Shown: piece by piece, positions 21,979 through 34,563 of the stretch
Layout of the letters: each line of letters opens with the position of its first letter
Position numbering within the stretch: position 1 is the stretch's first letter
Assembly: GCF_963662255.1 (NCBI RefSeq)
Contig: NC_085072.1
Location: 5,295,001-5,359,000, forward strand
DNA: 64,000 nucleotides
Reading direction: 5' to 3'
Origin: Cinclus cinclus
Lineage: Eukaryota; Chordata; Aves; Passeriformes; Cinclidae
The notes under the pieces: model-generated
What the model saw: only the letters and a program-made list of their open reading frames with translations
Told to the model about the DNA's origin: nothing
Database searches by the model: none
Program-made: the position numbers and the translations under genes

Positions 21979-24900
21979 CTACTTCCTCTCATTTGACCTG
22001 GAGCGACTGAAGAACACAGGTAAGGTTAGGATCAAGCATCAGGAGCAGCAGATTTTCCTTTAAGCCCCCCAACCAATGAGCAGGTGATATTTAAGCATTT
22101 AAAAAATACTGTTCATTTAATAAAACTGAGTATTTTATTTAAGGTGAAGAATCTCCTATGACACCAGGTGATTACAGAAGCCAATTTTTACGCTCACAAC
22201 GGAACACACAAACACTGCAGGCTNNNNNNNNNNNNNNNNNNNNNNNNNNNNNNNNNNNNNNNNNNNNNNNNNNNNNNNNNNNNNNNNNNNNNNNNNNNNN
22301 NNNNNNNNNNNNNNNNNNNNNNNNNNNNNNNNNNNNNNNNNNNNNNNNNNNNNNNNNNNNNNNNNNNNNNNNNNNNNNNNNNNNNNNNNNNNNNNNNNNN
22401 NNNNNNNNNNNNNNNNNNNNNNNAACGCGTCAGAGCAGAGTTCTCCAATGCAACACTTTCCATTTCAACTAAATACACTGCCCAGAACACCACACCAAAG
22501 TCCCACAGGTGGTTCAAAAAAAAAAAAAAAATAGCACAGAGCAAATGTTTTGGAACCCATGCAAGCCAAAAAGGTCCACAACAAGACATAAGAGATATCA
22601 AGTGGAAAAAAAAAGTGAAAATGCGCTCAGTGTCAATATTGATAATGCCATTAAGTGCTACATTAGAACTGCATATTTGTGATTGTCATTTTTAATGCCA
22701 TAGAGTGTGTTTAGACTTTCGTATAAAAAATAAAAATTAAAAATATAACCTTAGCTCGGCCAGTTCATCCCAAAAAGTAATTGTTTTAAGTTTTGAAAAC
22801 TGTTAGTAAAACCATTTAAAGGTGATAGGATTTTTCTGGCAAGGAAAAGCTACATTTGTTAGAGCTTCATTAAAAATTTAGTTTGGCATCTCACATGCAA
22901 ATATCCTGTTTTTAACATTATTCACAATGTAAGAGCTTCCATATCACCCTTAAAAGTTTTTCTCAAGCAACATATGTACGTTACCACTTAATTATGCACA
23001 GCCAGCCTTTGATTGAGAAAAGTAATTACTTATAAGCCGCTTACTCCTTATTTTAACCAGCAGTAAACTGTATAAGCAGGAAAAACTTACAAGTCTTTGG
23101 TTTCAACAAGCTAGAAATGGTGAGGTGAGGCTGCCGGACTGACTGCCAAGAAGAATTTGCTGAAAAGGTTTTGCCAGATGTTGCGTTGTATTTAGTTGGT
23201 TGGCGAAGGGGGTGTTGTGGATTTTTCCTGCTTTTTTGTTAGCCGAAGGCTGCTGCTGTAGTTGTTGTGAAGACATTTGGTAAATAAACAGCTGAGCTGA
23301 TTGGCCGGGAATGTGTGGGCGGTCGAGGTGGCTGCTGCCGATTTGGTTAAGGTTGGAGAGAAGGCTGAGAGAAAACAGCATGCTCGGGAACCAAAGGGCG
23401 GTGCAACCTGACGACTGGCCATGCCTGGGTCATGTGAAACGACACCAGCCAAGCTGCATGGGGCGCGCTGGTCACATGACGCTGAAAGGGCTAGTTGGCT
23501 GGCTAATGCAGACTCAGAGGGTGGTGAGAAGAGACATGATGGTGACTCTGTAACGGGTTCATTTTTATTAATAGATGGACCAAAAAGCATAAAAAAAATG
23601 AAAAACAAGCCATCAGTACAACCATCTATTAGCTAACAAATACTCCTAATGTGTTATTTTTTTTTTTTCAACAGCAAAAGGGGAAGCTTGAAACCCTGGC
23701 TCGGGAGGACTTCACTCACCTGCCACAGGTAAATTCAGTCCTGTAAAAACCACGGTGCACACTTAAACTGCCAGACAAACTAGTCTGGGTCCAAGAACGT
23801 GCCAGTTCCCAAAAATCCTGCTACATGCTAGAGCTGGGTTTGCAAACCTCAAGTGACAGGATCGTCACACGATGCTTTATTTCCACGCTAGCACTAAAGT
23901 GCCAAGATTCCAGATGTTTAGAGCAACTGTTACTCAACCTATTATTACACAGCTGCCTGCTTGGGAAGTATTTAAGTTCTGCAAACAATGTGGAAAAACC
24001 CATTGGTATGGAAATGCTAAACTGCTGTATGTCATGTTCTGCCATTATGGAGTAAAGGAAACGAACAGCCTAAGTTGAAGTATGGGGAAGAAAGGGAAAA
24101 GTGTGACTAGAAGATGAGCAGATTTTAAGAGAAAGGAGGATAAGCCCAGGACAGAGGGCACTGACTACCAACTGCACAGTCACCTAAGGACAAAAGCCAA
24201 CAACATTCAACACAACTCAAGTTCACCTCGATTTTGTGGGGAGGTTGATTTTGTTTGGTTTTTTTTTTTTTTTACATTTGTCATTTCCGAATCACGATCG
24301 GATAGGTGAAGGCCATCCATCAACATGCCTTTAACAAGCCTGCTTCTAGGATGCTAGGTGGTAACTGTGCCAAGAGCTCTAGGATTGTGCTGTGCCCAGG
24401 TACCTGCGCCGAGGAGGGGGACTCCTCCTGCGATAGTCATCCCGAGGGCGCCGGCCCCACGATGGAGGGGGGCCACGGTTCCGACTCCGCTTCTCCCCGT
24501 TGGAGAGCTCCACTCGGACACGACAGCCACACAGGGTTCTGGAACAGAGGTCAGCTGGTTAGTATTCCCACACAGAACGCACCATGGGGTAAAGCATGCA
24601 CGATCCAGATAAGAAAAGAAGAATGGACAAGGGCAAAAATGTTCTGTCATCAAAGCACAGCGCCCAGAGTCAGCTCCAGCATAGCTGTAGCTGTGGGGAA
24701 CCCTTCCCTGGAAGTGTCCAAGGCCAGGCTGGATGGGGCTTGGAGTAGCCTGGTCTAATCTAGTGGAAGGTGTCCCTGCCCATGGAAGAGGGTGGAACTG
24801 GATGGGCAAACCATTCTGGGATTCTCTGTCTGCTTCTCAAAACTGCTCTGCCAGTAAACCAGGCAGGGAAAGAATGAAGAACTATCTCCATGATCACTTT

Positions 24901-25629
24901 TACCTCTTCATAGTAACACAATCTCCAATTTAATTAACACATACCAAGAGATTCAAGTAACTTCTAACTTGGAAATTAACTGTGAAGCACAAAGTTAACT
25001 ATTACAATGTTATTCATGAAGAAGGGCAGGGTTAGACAGGATACTGGGAAAGATTTCTTCCCCATGAGGGTGGGCACGCCCTGGCACAGGGCTGCCAGAG
25101 AAGCTGCGGCTGCCCCTGGATCCCTGGAAGTGTCCCAGGCCAGGCTAGATGGGGCTTGGAGCAAGCTGGGATGGCAGAAGGTGTCCCTGCCCATGGGTAG
25201 GGTGGCACTGGGGGGGATTTTAGGCTTCCTTCCAGCCCAAACCATTCCAGAATTCTACTGCTGCACTACAAGACCACCCTTAAAGTACCACATAAATAAA
25301 TAACGCATAAGAAATGTGTCAAGACCTTAGTCCTGCAGTTGAAGCTTCACAATTTAAAACCGCATCACTCCTACAATTGCATATTTAGGCCAGCCAAGCC
25401 AAGCACACAAGCACATTTTACCTTCCATCTAGCTCTCTTACTGCATCAGCTGCATCTCGGGGATCTTCAAATTCCACAAAGGCAAAACCAGGAGGATTTC
25501 TTGCCACCCATACACTGCGCAGTGGTCCATAGTAGCCAAAAGCTCGCTCTAACTCAGTTTTGTTGCCATTGTTTCCAAGGTTACCCACATAGACCTTGCA
25601 GTCCAGCGGACAAGAGTCACGATGCATTG
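21979..25629 (-). CDS. SRSF3: SRSF3 (SRp20), serine/arginine-rich splicing factor 3; RS-domain exons lost in an assembly gap
   Basis: Coding pieces: 25627-25422 (68 codons plus AG), 24538-24404 (44 codons plus AG), gap, and 22006-21979 (last nine codons and TAG, ending RSRSNERK). Residues 1-113 match human SRSF3 essentially perfectly: an RRM at about 10-83 with RNP2 (KVYVGN) and RNP1 (GFAFVEF), then the GPPPSWGRR linker and the start of the RS region (RRRSPPPRR). About 41 residues of the RS domain, normally two exons, are absent; the only place left for them is the run of N at 22224-22423. SRSF3 binds pyrimidine-rich RNA and controls splicing, export through NXF1 and polyadenylation in the nucleus. 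The ATG lies two bases after a CTAG acceptor at 25630; the 5' UTR exon is near 26.4 kb. Intron 2 carries two CR1 copies. The gap breaks the annotated frame but is an assembly fault and not a pseudogene sign. Confidence 0.95.
22224..22423. other. Assembly gap of 200 N
   Basis: The only ambiguous bases in the window. A round length of 200 suggests a placeholder, so the true size is unknown. It should contain the missing RS-domain exons of SRSF3 and their intron. Confidence 0.97.
23720..24183 (-). other. SRSF3: SRSF3 poison cassette exon
   Basis: Between the second and third retained coding pieces there is an unused exon: acceptor TTTTGTCCTTAG at 24184, strong donor GGCAG/GTGAGTGAAG ending at 23720, length 464, close to the 456 nt of mammalian SRSF3 exon 4 as I remember it. 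Joined to the upstream AG it reads AGG TGA, an immediate stop. A second acceptor, CATCTTCTAG, starts a 387-nt form at 24106 that adds S and eleven residues ([11 protein letters not shown]) before TAG. Both forms lose the RS domain and should trigger decay. In mammals SRSF3 promotes inclusion of this exon to lower its own level. The surrounding introns are unusually free of repeats, which fits the known ultraconservation. Confidence 0.72.
24688..24832 (+). mobile_element. CR1 LINE 3' fragment in SRSF3 intron 2
   Basis: CTTCCCTGGAAGTGTCCAAGGCCAGGCTGGATGGGGCTTGG through CATTCTGGGATTCTC. Antisense to SRSF3. Confidence 0.93.
25018..25258 (+). mobile_element. CR1 LINE 3' fragment in SRSF3 intron 2
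   Basis: GGCACAGGGCTGCCAGAGAAGCTGCGGCTGCCCC through CATTCCAGAATTCTAC. Second CR1 in the same intron, same orientation, about 190 bp from the first. Confidence 0.94.
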
Positions 25630-26380
25630 CTAGGACAAGAAAAAAGAAGTTCACATATACTGAGCACAGCGCACGTGTTTGTTCACTTCCAAGGGAAGTC
25701 ACTTGATTGGCTGCTTCCCCCTGAAGCCTCAGCAGTGATACATTCTGATGGCGACATTGTTTGGAAGGGACCAGCGGGGTGGGAGAAGAATGTTAAAACC
25801 CAACAAGAAAAGGGAGCTGCTATGTCGCATTGTGATTAAAATGCACTCCTTGAGCTAATTTCGTTTACCTTTACGGTTTAGATTTGAGAGGCAACGTGCC
25901 TGCGCCCCTCTTCCTGCTTAGCATGGGAAGGGGGGTCTGCAGAGGGCGCTGCGCGGGGGAGGCTCCATTGTTCCCGGATCGGGATTAGGATCAGGGCGAT
26001 CCGCGCACGAGCGAGGAGGGGGGGAAGGGCAGCGCCTTCTCCCGCCGAGCTCCGCGGGCAATGCCCGGGGACTCGCTCCGGAGCTGCTCCTCAGCCCGGC
26101 GTGAGGCACCAGCACTGCCACTGGCGGGCAGGACACCGCCACACCGCCCCCGCGGCACCTCCCGTCCCGCCTCGCACACCGCGGGGAGCAGGCAGAGATC
26201 GGGCTCCTTCCGGCAACCCGCGGCCTCCCCGCCCGATTCCGCTCAGGGCCGCGGCAGCCGCCGCCCCAGGCCCGACGTTACAAAATGGCGGCTGCTTTGT
26301 TTGCCGTTTCCAGCTGCCCTGCCAGGCACCAAGACCGCAGCCGCCGCCTCCCCCCCGCCCTCCGGGGCGAAGATCCTCAC

Positions 26381-26485
26381 CGGTGCTCAGAGGGAGGGCG
26401 CGCGAAGGGAGCCCGCGCTAAACTCAGCCGACTCGACCCTCAGCGAGACCCCAGCTCCGCTTTTCCTCACTGGACAAAATGGCGG
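26381..26485 (-). other. SRSF3: Probable 5' noncoding exon of SRSF3
   Basis: Starts about 25-30 bases after the TATA box at 26514-26507 and ends at a clear donor (CACCG/GTGAGG, exon end 26381). It would splice to the acceptor at 25630. The minus strand contains GGCCGCCATTTTGTCC near the start. Inferred. Confidence 0.6.
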
Positions 26486-26506
26486 CCAGTAACCACCCCG
26501 CCCGCC

Positions 26507-26514
26507 TTTATATA
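26507..26514 (-). promoter_or_regulatory. SRSF3: TATA box of SRSF3
   Basis: Minus strand reads GGCCCTATATAAAGGCGGGCGG. Immediately upstream are a CACGTG E-box (26530-26535) and a TGACGCCA CRE-like site near 26590 (minus). All lie in the CpG island at 25.9-26.66 kb. Confidence 0.78.
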
Positions 26515-28614
26515 GGGCCAACGCTCTCTCACGTGATTCCAGGCAACAGCGAATCAGAGGGCGCCGTTGCGTTGATTGACAGGTGGCGTCACGGAGTGCG
26601 CGGGCGGGTGGGAGGGATCTTGGCGGTAACGGCGGGAGCGCTGAGGGGGCCCCGCCCGGGCCCTGAAATCAGGGAGCTGCAACACCCCCTGAACTGTTGT
26701 TTTTCTGGCTAACGTGAAAAAATAAGCTTTCATTTTCTTGTGTCTCTGGCGCCGTGAGGTCCGTCCAGGTAGGGTTTACATCTGTGAATGCTTAAATTAT
26801 CTCACAGCCATTTTTCCCCCTGAGCTTTAAATAAGTGTGTTGAGCAAGCTGCTGTAAGCCAGAGTTGGTAAATTTTAGGTCCGGGCTTCGCTTACTGAGA
26901 CACAAAGGACAGAATTGATTTTTTTTTTTTAATCACTTGAGAAAACGAAAATATTTGAAGGGAGGAATTTTAGTTGCAGACACACGGTGCTGTTGATGTG
27001 CTTTGCCAAACTCTCATTCGTACATAACCTTTGTACGTACAACATGGGGTTTAACCTCTGATTAAACAATGAACTTCCTCCAAAGGGGCTGCCTTAGATA
27101 ATGTACCTTCTGATTTCTATTATCAGGTAATATAAGAAACCCATTCAGGGCTGTTGCTGCAATAACCTTCCAGAATCCTCCTTTCGCAGCCAGAGAAGAC
27201 AAATTTATCTGGTACAGGTATAAATAATAATACTTTAAATCATATCATACACAAAAAGGCATTTTGAGTACAAATTAGTGCTCACTGACTATGCTTTCCA
27301 AGCAGGAACTGTGCAGAGGATGGGCTGTCCTTGTCTACCAGAATTCCAGAAACCCAACTGGAATTAAAAACAATCAGTTGATATAATTAACTGGAATTTT
27401 CAAAAATCTTTTGCACGATCCCCCATTATTTTTAAGAGCTTTTTCTCAGTAAAATTCTCCAAGGGTCAATACTGGACAAGGGACAGAAACACAACAATGA
27501 TTTTGAGGCAATGAATGCTCCAAAGTATCTTTATTATGTGTACAATTATCTGAGAGTTGCCGGCCATTAATTAAGGAAATCTAATCCATTGTAATCTAAA
27601 TTAGCTGATGGCTAATTTCCTGAGGCAAGACAAAGGAAATAATTTGAAGGTTGGAGCTATCCAGCCATTTCACTTTGTGACTTCTTTGAGATGGTGATTT
27701 CCAGGACTCACCTCCCTTCACCAAGAGGGTTTGCAGCATTCCTAGACCCTCCTCTCATCACATAATGCACATTTCAAACATGATTTAAGTTTTGCAATAA
27801 TGGATATTAAAAAAAATCAAACAGAACAAATATTACAGAGCAACTTGAACAACCTTGTAATCCTAACAGAACTTTTAATTTCATACCAAAGTTACAGATG
27901 ATGTATGAAGACAATTCCAGGGGACTGACTTGAGAACAAAGGATTTATTCAGAAGTCAGTTCACCTGCTGCAAAGCAAACACAGCAGTCAGCACTCACCT
28001 AGGACATGTTACCTGCTCTATTCAAACACTTCCTCCCTGGAGTTAAGCCTGTCACCACATTTTATAAATCACTGTCCACAAAAATCATGTCATCTAAACA
28101 TAATCCATTTTCAGTTTACTTTTGGCATTAATCAAAAATTAAACATGTCCCATCAGCAGGACACAAGGCAGAGGTCAGAGTGCTCAGCCAAATCCCCAGA
28201 GCTGGGGTTGGGATGTGCCAGCACAGCTACATAACTCATGTTTAATTCCAACGTCAGTGGTTTGATTGTCCTCCCAAAGCTGGTCCCCAAACCAGCCCTG
28301 TGGATGTCACACACATGTGGAAGCTTTCTGCTACATCACTTCCCCCCTTCTTCCAAGTTGGTGACTGTGAGAGCAGGAAAATCCTGCTGTATTGCACTCG
28401 CTGACTTTTACCACTTGTGTCCAATAGAATTGGTTAAATGTTTTATAACACTCCCAGACCAGGATCCAAGACCACACTGATCTGGAGTAAGGTGCTCTAG
28501 TCAAACTCTTATCGTGGTTTCTGAGACTTCGGTCTCACAGAGGAAAATGAACTCTTGAATATTCTAGATGTTATGATTTCGAAGAAACCTCAGCTGTGTG
28601 AGCCAAATTTAAGG

Positions 28615-28757
28615 GATCACTGAACCACAGAATATCCTGAGCAGGAAGGGACCCACAAGAACCATCAAAAATCTACTCCTGGCCCTTCACAGGACACACC
28701 AAGATCCCACTATGTGACTGAGTGCATTGTCCAAATGCTCCTGGAGCTCTGGATACC
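28615..28757 (-). mobile_element. CR1 LINE 3' fragment (minus orientation)
   Basis: ATCACTGAACCACAGAATATCCTGAGCAGGAAGGGACCCACAAGAACCATC, then CTCCTGGCCCTTCACAGGACACACC: the reversed CR1 3' end. Confidence 0.9.
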
Positions 28758-31700
28758 TCAGGAGACAGATAATATTTACTGGAGAATACTTGTAACTGCA
28801 AGAGGATCTCGTAGAGCTGCTCCTCAAGCTAAACCAGACACCAGCAAAACCAGTTATTTACTGGAACAGTTCTGCCCACAGAAAAGCCTTTTGCTGAGAA
28901 ATGTCATTGCTTGAACACAACAGGAACTGGTGGAGGGGATGCATCTTCGGGCAGAAACCGACTGCACACAGGCATGTCTGAGCCTGCTGTCATGAGGCTC
29001 CTGTGGATTTGCCCCATTTTCACATCCTACCCATTGACCAACCCTCATGAAGGCTGTTTTCTGAAGAGAAAGAGACTTAAATAAGCCTGATCTTTAGATA
29101 TATTTCAGTGCATGAGCTTATTCCCACACAGTCTCCTCTTTACAGAGTAGAAGTCTCTTCTTTCCTTACTTTAAAAACATGTATTTTTACACTCTGAAGA
29201 CTTTTCTTTCTACCTCAGACTTCCTGTAAAGAGAGAGTGAGACAACAGACTGTAATTTATATACCATAGACCTAAAATAAGACACAGCACCAAGCACAGG
29301 GGCACAGCATGTCCCCAAGACTCAGCACTTGGGGATTAATTAGTGTGACGTTTCTTTACTTGGATGACATTTAATTGCTCATCCTTCATCCTCACCTTTC
29401 CACGTGTGAGGCTTCTGCCACTGTTGGGGTCTCATGTCTAAGCTACTGGCACCATAGTGACATTCTCTTGCAGGGACACATCCCAGAGAGTTCCTTTTCA
29501 TGGAGACAGAGCCCATGGCACTGGGAGACATCCCTTCTTTTTTATTGTTTTTACTCAGGTGAGGTCCTCAGGGGACTTCTGCAACACTGTGGAACCCGGG
29601 ATAAGCTCAGAGAGCCCAGTGGGTGTTACAGACAAACCAAAAGGGACCCAAGGCTTTGTCTCAGCTTCACCTGAATTTGTTTTGCACACATAAAATATTC
29701 CATCTGGAGACTATTTTAAGCAGAATAGAGAATCAGCCCCAAGCTTGGCTTCAGGGTAGGTTTTGGAGGACAAAACACTCATCCTTGCTACCATGTTCAG
29801 ACAGAGCTGTGTGTCCCAGGAGCTTCTGTAGATCTGGCTTGAAATCAGAAAATGGAAAACGAAAACAGTGAGCCTGAGTCACTGCTGTTCAAGTCTAATT
29901 TTAATTCCCTGGAAGATGGGAGTTTTCTCTGGAGTGACACAGTTCATACTGCATAGGGGCCAGGATTTCAAACTGCTCCTGGAACAGTTTGCCCCCCTCC
30001 CAAATATGATTACTGGCACTTCTTCAGATGGCACAGGACTGTCCCCAGCAACAAGGAGGTGACACAGAAGAGCTAAAAGCACCCAGAGGGAGGGAAAGCC
30101 TGGAACTCACTCCTGGGAGCTGAACTTCACCTCCTGAAATGGTTCTGGAAGCCATGGGTCTGCTGGCTCCTTCCCCGGGGACAGAGAGCTGGTGATGCCC
30201 CTGTAGCACCTCGAGTGCAGGTATGATGGTGCCAAAATCTTCGTGGTTTGCTGTGAGATGTCATTTCCTCCCATCTCTGAGTGAGAGAGGCCAGGGAGGG
30301 AAAACAGCCCTTCGGCAGCTGCTGCTTTTCAGGGCAGCTCTATTTACCATGAGTGTGGTCAGAGCATTTCCTCTGGGCAGGGCGGTGCCCGGCTTTCCAC
30401 GCACCGCTCACGGCTTTCGGGTCTGTCGGGCTAAGAGCAGTAAGGGGAAAAAAAATAAAATACACAACCCAAAAATAATAATTAAAAATGAATTGATGTT
30501 TTCATCAGGGAAGCAGGAAGCCTTCTGGAGCCCACAATCCTGTTACTGGTGAGTAACAGAGAAGAGCACACGGAAAAAATTCCTCAGATCTCTCAGCCCA
30601 TCTCCCTACAGATAGAGGATCCATTTGATGCAGCACAGTCTTTGTTTAATTAAGTTTTCAAATCCCAGGCCAGAGGATCCCCCTTACCCTAACGAGGCTA
30701 TTCGCACATTTGCTTTGCTTTCTGTTCCCTCCCCCAGTTCCTTCTTCCCCCTCAACTGGGCCTCCAGGCTCTCTCTTCCCTTTTTCTTTCATGTTGTGCA
30801 GCAGGCCATATTCCCTTCCTCCCCCACCTGGCTCCCGGGGGGGAAGGACTGGAAAGCAAAACAGAAGAATCACTCCCTGGGAAACTGTAACTGGCACAAC
30901 CCTCCTGCTCCAAAACTCCCGTTGAAGGTGAGGGAACAGCAAAAACCCCTCCCGTGAAAAGACCAGGAAAAGCCGAGGAAGGGAGCAAAGGCTTTGAAGT
31001 CAAGGCTAAAACCTTTGATGGCTCCGAGAATGCTGTGAGGGAGGCCCTGAGGGGACCAAGCTCTGGTCAGCCCGAATCCCTCATCCCTCATTACCTCCCC
31101 GGCAGAACGGCTCCTACTCTGCTCTGCACTGCTCAGGGCTCTCACAGAGGTCCATTCATCCCAGCTAAAAATCCCACCCGGGAGTGCTGGTGGTACGATT
31201 TTTCCTTGTGACATTAGCGCTGACCCCATTACAGCTGGGAACATTTCCGGCTGGGTGGATGGCTGGAGTGTGCCATTGACACATTTTATGTTTTCTTTAG
31301 AAATATTGTATCTCCCATGGATATAGGGTAACCCGACCTCCGGGAGATGTCACAAAGTGGCTACCACGGTAATTTTGATTTCTACCAAGTCCTCGGGTAG
31401 AAGGAAATGGCAAGTGGAAGGGAGTGGCCATGGCAGAGCGGTGGGACCACCAGAACGCTCGCCAAGTGCCCCTGTCCCTACCCCACATTGCCATCTCTGC
31501 TTGTGGTCGCTCAGCTGATGTTTTTCAGTGGAGATGCCAATAATTGCATCCGATGAAAACCCATTGTACACTGGAGACTTGAAAAGTTCATGGACGAATT
31601 GTCCCAGATGTTTTACGCAGGACTTTGGCCAACGCTTATTAATCCTTGCAGATGTAACCAAGGGATCCACGGTGGATAATTTGGTGTAACCACAGTGTAA

Positions 31701-32437
31701 GTGCTGCCCTGGAGACTCAGACGTGAAGCTGGGCCCTGATCTACCAATATTTAACGAATGTCAGCTTTAATTGGTGGCACACTCTAATGGGTGACACTCT
31801 CCTTAATGATGGGGACTCAGGTAATGAAATCAGGAATGTTTATTGGGTGTCTCAGATACAGGCTCAGACAAGCTGCCTTGAGGGACATAATGAAAAGCAA
31901 TTTGGTGTCCATGGAAGCTGCGAGAACTGATGAGGCCGTGAAGCCCTGCAAGGGGCCTGTCTGTGCAGGACAACAAGTCTGCATCCACCTGAGCCTGCCT
32001 TTATCAGGAATGCCACCCTGTCCCTATGCGAAAGGAATCCATGGCTTCAGAAAACACTGAGCAAATGATCTTTCCAATCTTCGCGGGGAATTGCTCCTCA
32101 GAGGTGACAAATACATTTGCTGCCTTTCACTTTGAGAAACAGGAACTGGTCCTCTTAAATAGTTTCAGCCTAATGATCCAGCCATACCCTTAGTATCCAA
32201 ATTCTATTGAAATTACCTGCTTGGAGATCATACAGTGAATATCAAACCTTGTGTGGCGTCAGCTTGCAGGGTTTCAAAACATTTCAGAATTTGGCTTTTT
32301 GCCTGTAGCACCACTTACACTTTTATTGTTTAGTGAGTTTCTCCCATTTTCCAAGATTTCAAATGAATTTATTTACTGTACAATCAACAGATTGAAATTA
32401 AATTTGTACTGAACATTAAAATCCAGTGGGATTTTAT

Positions 32438-32606
32438 ATAGGTTGCCCAGAGAAGCTGTGGCTGGCCCTGAATCCCTGGAAGTGTCCAAAGCCAGGCTGG
32501 ACAGGGCTTGGAGCTGCCTGGGATAGTAGAAGGTGTCCCTGCCTATGGCAGGGGTGGGATGGTGGCCTTCAAGGTCCCTTCCAGTCTAACCATTTCAGGA
32601 TGCTAG
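32438..32606 (+). mobile_element. CR1 LINE 3' fragment
   Basis: GGTTGCCCAGAGAAGCTGTGG through TTCAAGGTCCCTTCCAGTCTAACCATTTCAGGATGCT. Lies about 440 bp upstream of the PTH-L TATA box. Confidence 0.93.
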
Positions 32607-33046
32607 TATTTACCAGCTCCTGAGATTCTCTGTGAATAACTGGTTTTTGCTAACTGTACATTGCAGGGGTTGCCAGTACTGTTAATTTAGATTCCTCTTA
32701 TCCAACTCAGGGTCTCACACCTGAGCCATAAGGACAGGAAAGGCAGAAAATCTATTGCCACACCAGAGACACTTTTCCTGATCAACCCTGGGACAGCTGG
32801 ATATCCCCTGTGCATCATCTTGGGCCACAGGAAAGCTGTGCTGAATCAAAAGTTCTCACAAAACAGGAGAGACTGCAAAAGAAGAAGAAACTGCCTGCAA
32901 GGCTGTGATCTTTCCCTTAGTCAGAGCTGAACATTCTAAAATCAGAGATTTATTATTGCTGGAGCTGTCTCATTTCCCTGGCACAAGGTCTTAGTCACAG
33001 AAGGCTGTGGAGCCCATTCCCATTGTTGCTGAGCTCCCTGGGCTGC

Positions 33047-33053
33047 TATAAAA
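33047..33053 (+). promoter_or_regulatory. TATA box of the PTH-L gene
   Basis: GCTATAAAAGGCAG, followed by a plausible start near 33077 and a strong donor AGCA/GTAAGTGG at 33153. PTH-family hormone genes commonly have TATA promoters and a noncoding first exon. Confidence 0.68.
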
Positions 33054-33076
33054 GGCAGTCAAGGGCACTTGGTGTC

Positions 33077-33153
33077 ACTGCACTGGAACATCACCACAGG
33101 GCTGGCAGGAGACTGCAGGTCAGGACTTCCCTGGGACACAAACACCACCAGCA
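33077..33153 (+). other. Probable noncoding first exon of PTH-L
   Basis: Bounded by the TATA-derived start (estimate) and the GTAAGT donor after 33153. No ATG-initiated frame of note. Its splice partner is proposed to be the acceptor CCTGCTGTCAG near 34525, which begins the signal-peptide exon. Confidence 0.55.
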
Positions 33154-34563
33154 GTAAGTGGATAATGTTCCTTTTGTAACTGGGAGATGCTTTTAATTAA
33201 TGTAGAGTTTACTGTTGATCAGAGTAGCAAAGTGTCATTGCTCTATTGTGTCTGAGCAGTTCTGCATTAGCATAATTTAAAATATCCCTCAGCATTTAAT
33301 ACACACATCTCTATGGATATTTATGTGCATGTATCTGCATTTAATACACATATTTTTCATCAGAACTAATACCTACTTGTTTTTTTCACATCTAGTTTGA
33401 TTTCAACATATTGCCCAAGAAAATTACTCACAAATTACTGGGGCAGGCTTATTAAGAACAAGCTCGTTACAAGCAAATACAGAATCAATGTGTATTTATG
33501 TTCTATTAATGTATAATTTACTTTTTTATCCAGCCACTGGCAATATTCAAGTTAGTATAAAGACAAGTCATTTGGTGAGATGCTGAGTTTTTTATTATCC
33601 CAAATTTCTTCTTCACAGCAATAATTATTCCTTCAAAAAATTGTACAGGAACTTGTCTTTTACTATTTTTACATAACAATTTAAATGCTACAACTTTTGT
33701 TTTGTTGCCCCTCCAGGTTTTGATGGAACAATTAGCACAGGATTTGCTGGTAAATGAATAAAGGGCTAGGCTAGAGCCAATCCTAAAACAGAGTACAGTC
33801 ATTAGTACCAAAAATGCAGAAATTTTAGGGCTAGACCTGGCAGTAAAGGTGTGGAGGAGTGGAAGGGATGGGTAGGTATGGGTGTAACAAGGCCATGAGC
33901 AGATATAGAGCTGGATGAAATTATAACGTAGATTAAAACAATCATTGCACAATTACATCTTCTAGTTGCTCCTTCCCTAAGACAGAAATTCACTTCTCCA
34001 CAGCAAAGAAATCCAGCATCAGTCTAATATAATCTTGGATATTTGGGTGTCAGCACTTGTCTTGCTCATGGAAAAGTTATTGTGCTATTGAAGGCCCAGA
34101 CCCCAGGGCTTTTAACTTGATATTCCTGCTCCAGCCTTAAATACCTTTCAGGTTTCATGGTTTTCAGCAACTCTAATCTTTGTGTCAAATTGCTGTGAAG
34201 TTTTTTTTATCAGAAGGGTCTCTTCCAAGTCCTGAAGTAATTTTCTGTGCTTGCAAATGCACAAGAGTTCAAAATGCTTTATTGACAGGCAACGGTGGGA
34301 TAGGAGATTTAGGACCTTAAGCAAGGAAATGTAGAAATATCCTGTCAATCCTATCCATCTTTCCTTGGTGTATGTCACAAATCCACAGATCTGGGATGAT
34401 GTGGGAGGTCCTGGGATGTTTTTACCACAGCACAGTGCTCCTCTCTCACCCCTGCTTAAAGGCTGAAATTAATTTTGTCAGGTGAAAGCAAGAACAGAGG
34501 AAAAGATTTCTGACCCTGCTGTCAGCTTCTGGTCCTGTGGAGCTCATTCAAAGAAGAGAGAAA

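Larger units (their letters stand above)
25915..26665. promoter_or_regulatory. SRSF3: CpG island of the SRSF3 promoter
   Basis: Dense CpG and high G+C across the TATA box, first exon and proximal first intron, with sharp AT-rich flanks on both sides. Open frames within it are compositional. Confidence 0.85.
26666..33040. other. Intergenic region between SRSF3 and PTH-L
   Basis: AT-rich, with two CR1 fragments and no recognisable exon. Two unique stretches look unlike neutral repeat debris: about 27530-27650 (several TAAT-core words such as CTAATTTCC and CCATTAATTAAGG) and about 31520-31690. They are candidates for conserved regulatory elements only. Confidence 0.45.

Noticed and set aside
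22158..22695. Frames running through the N stretch
   Set aside because: Artefact of translating unknown bases.
23192..23608. 138-residue minus-strand frame downstream of the SRSF3 poison exon
   Set aside because: No known domain and no flanking splice sites in a matching phase; more likely conserved intron sequence.
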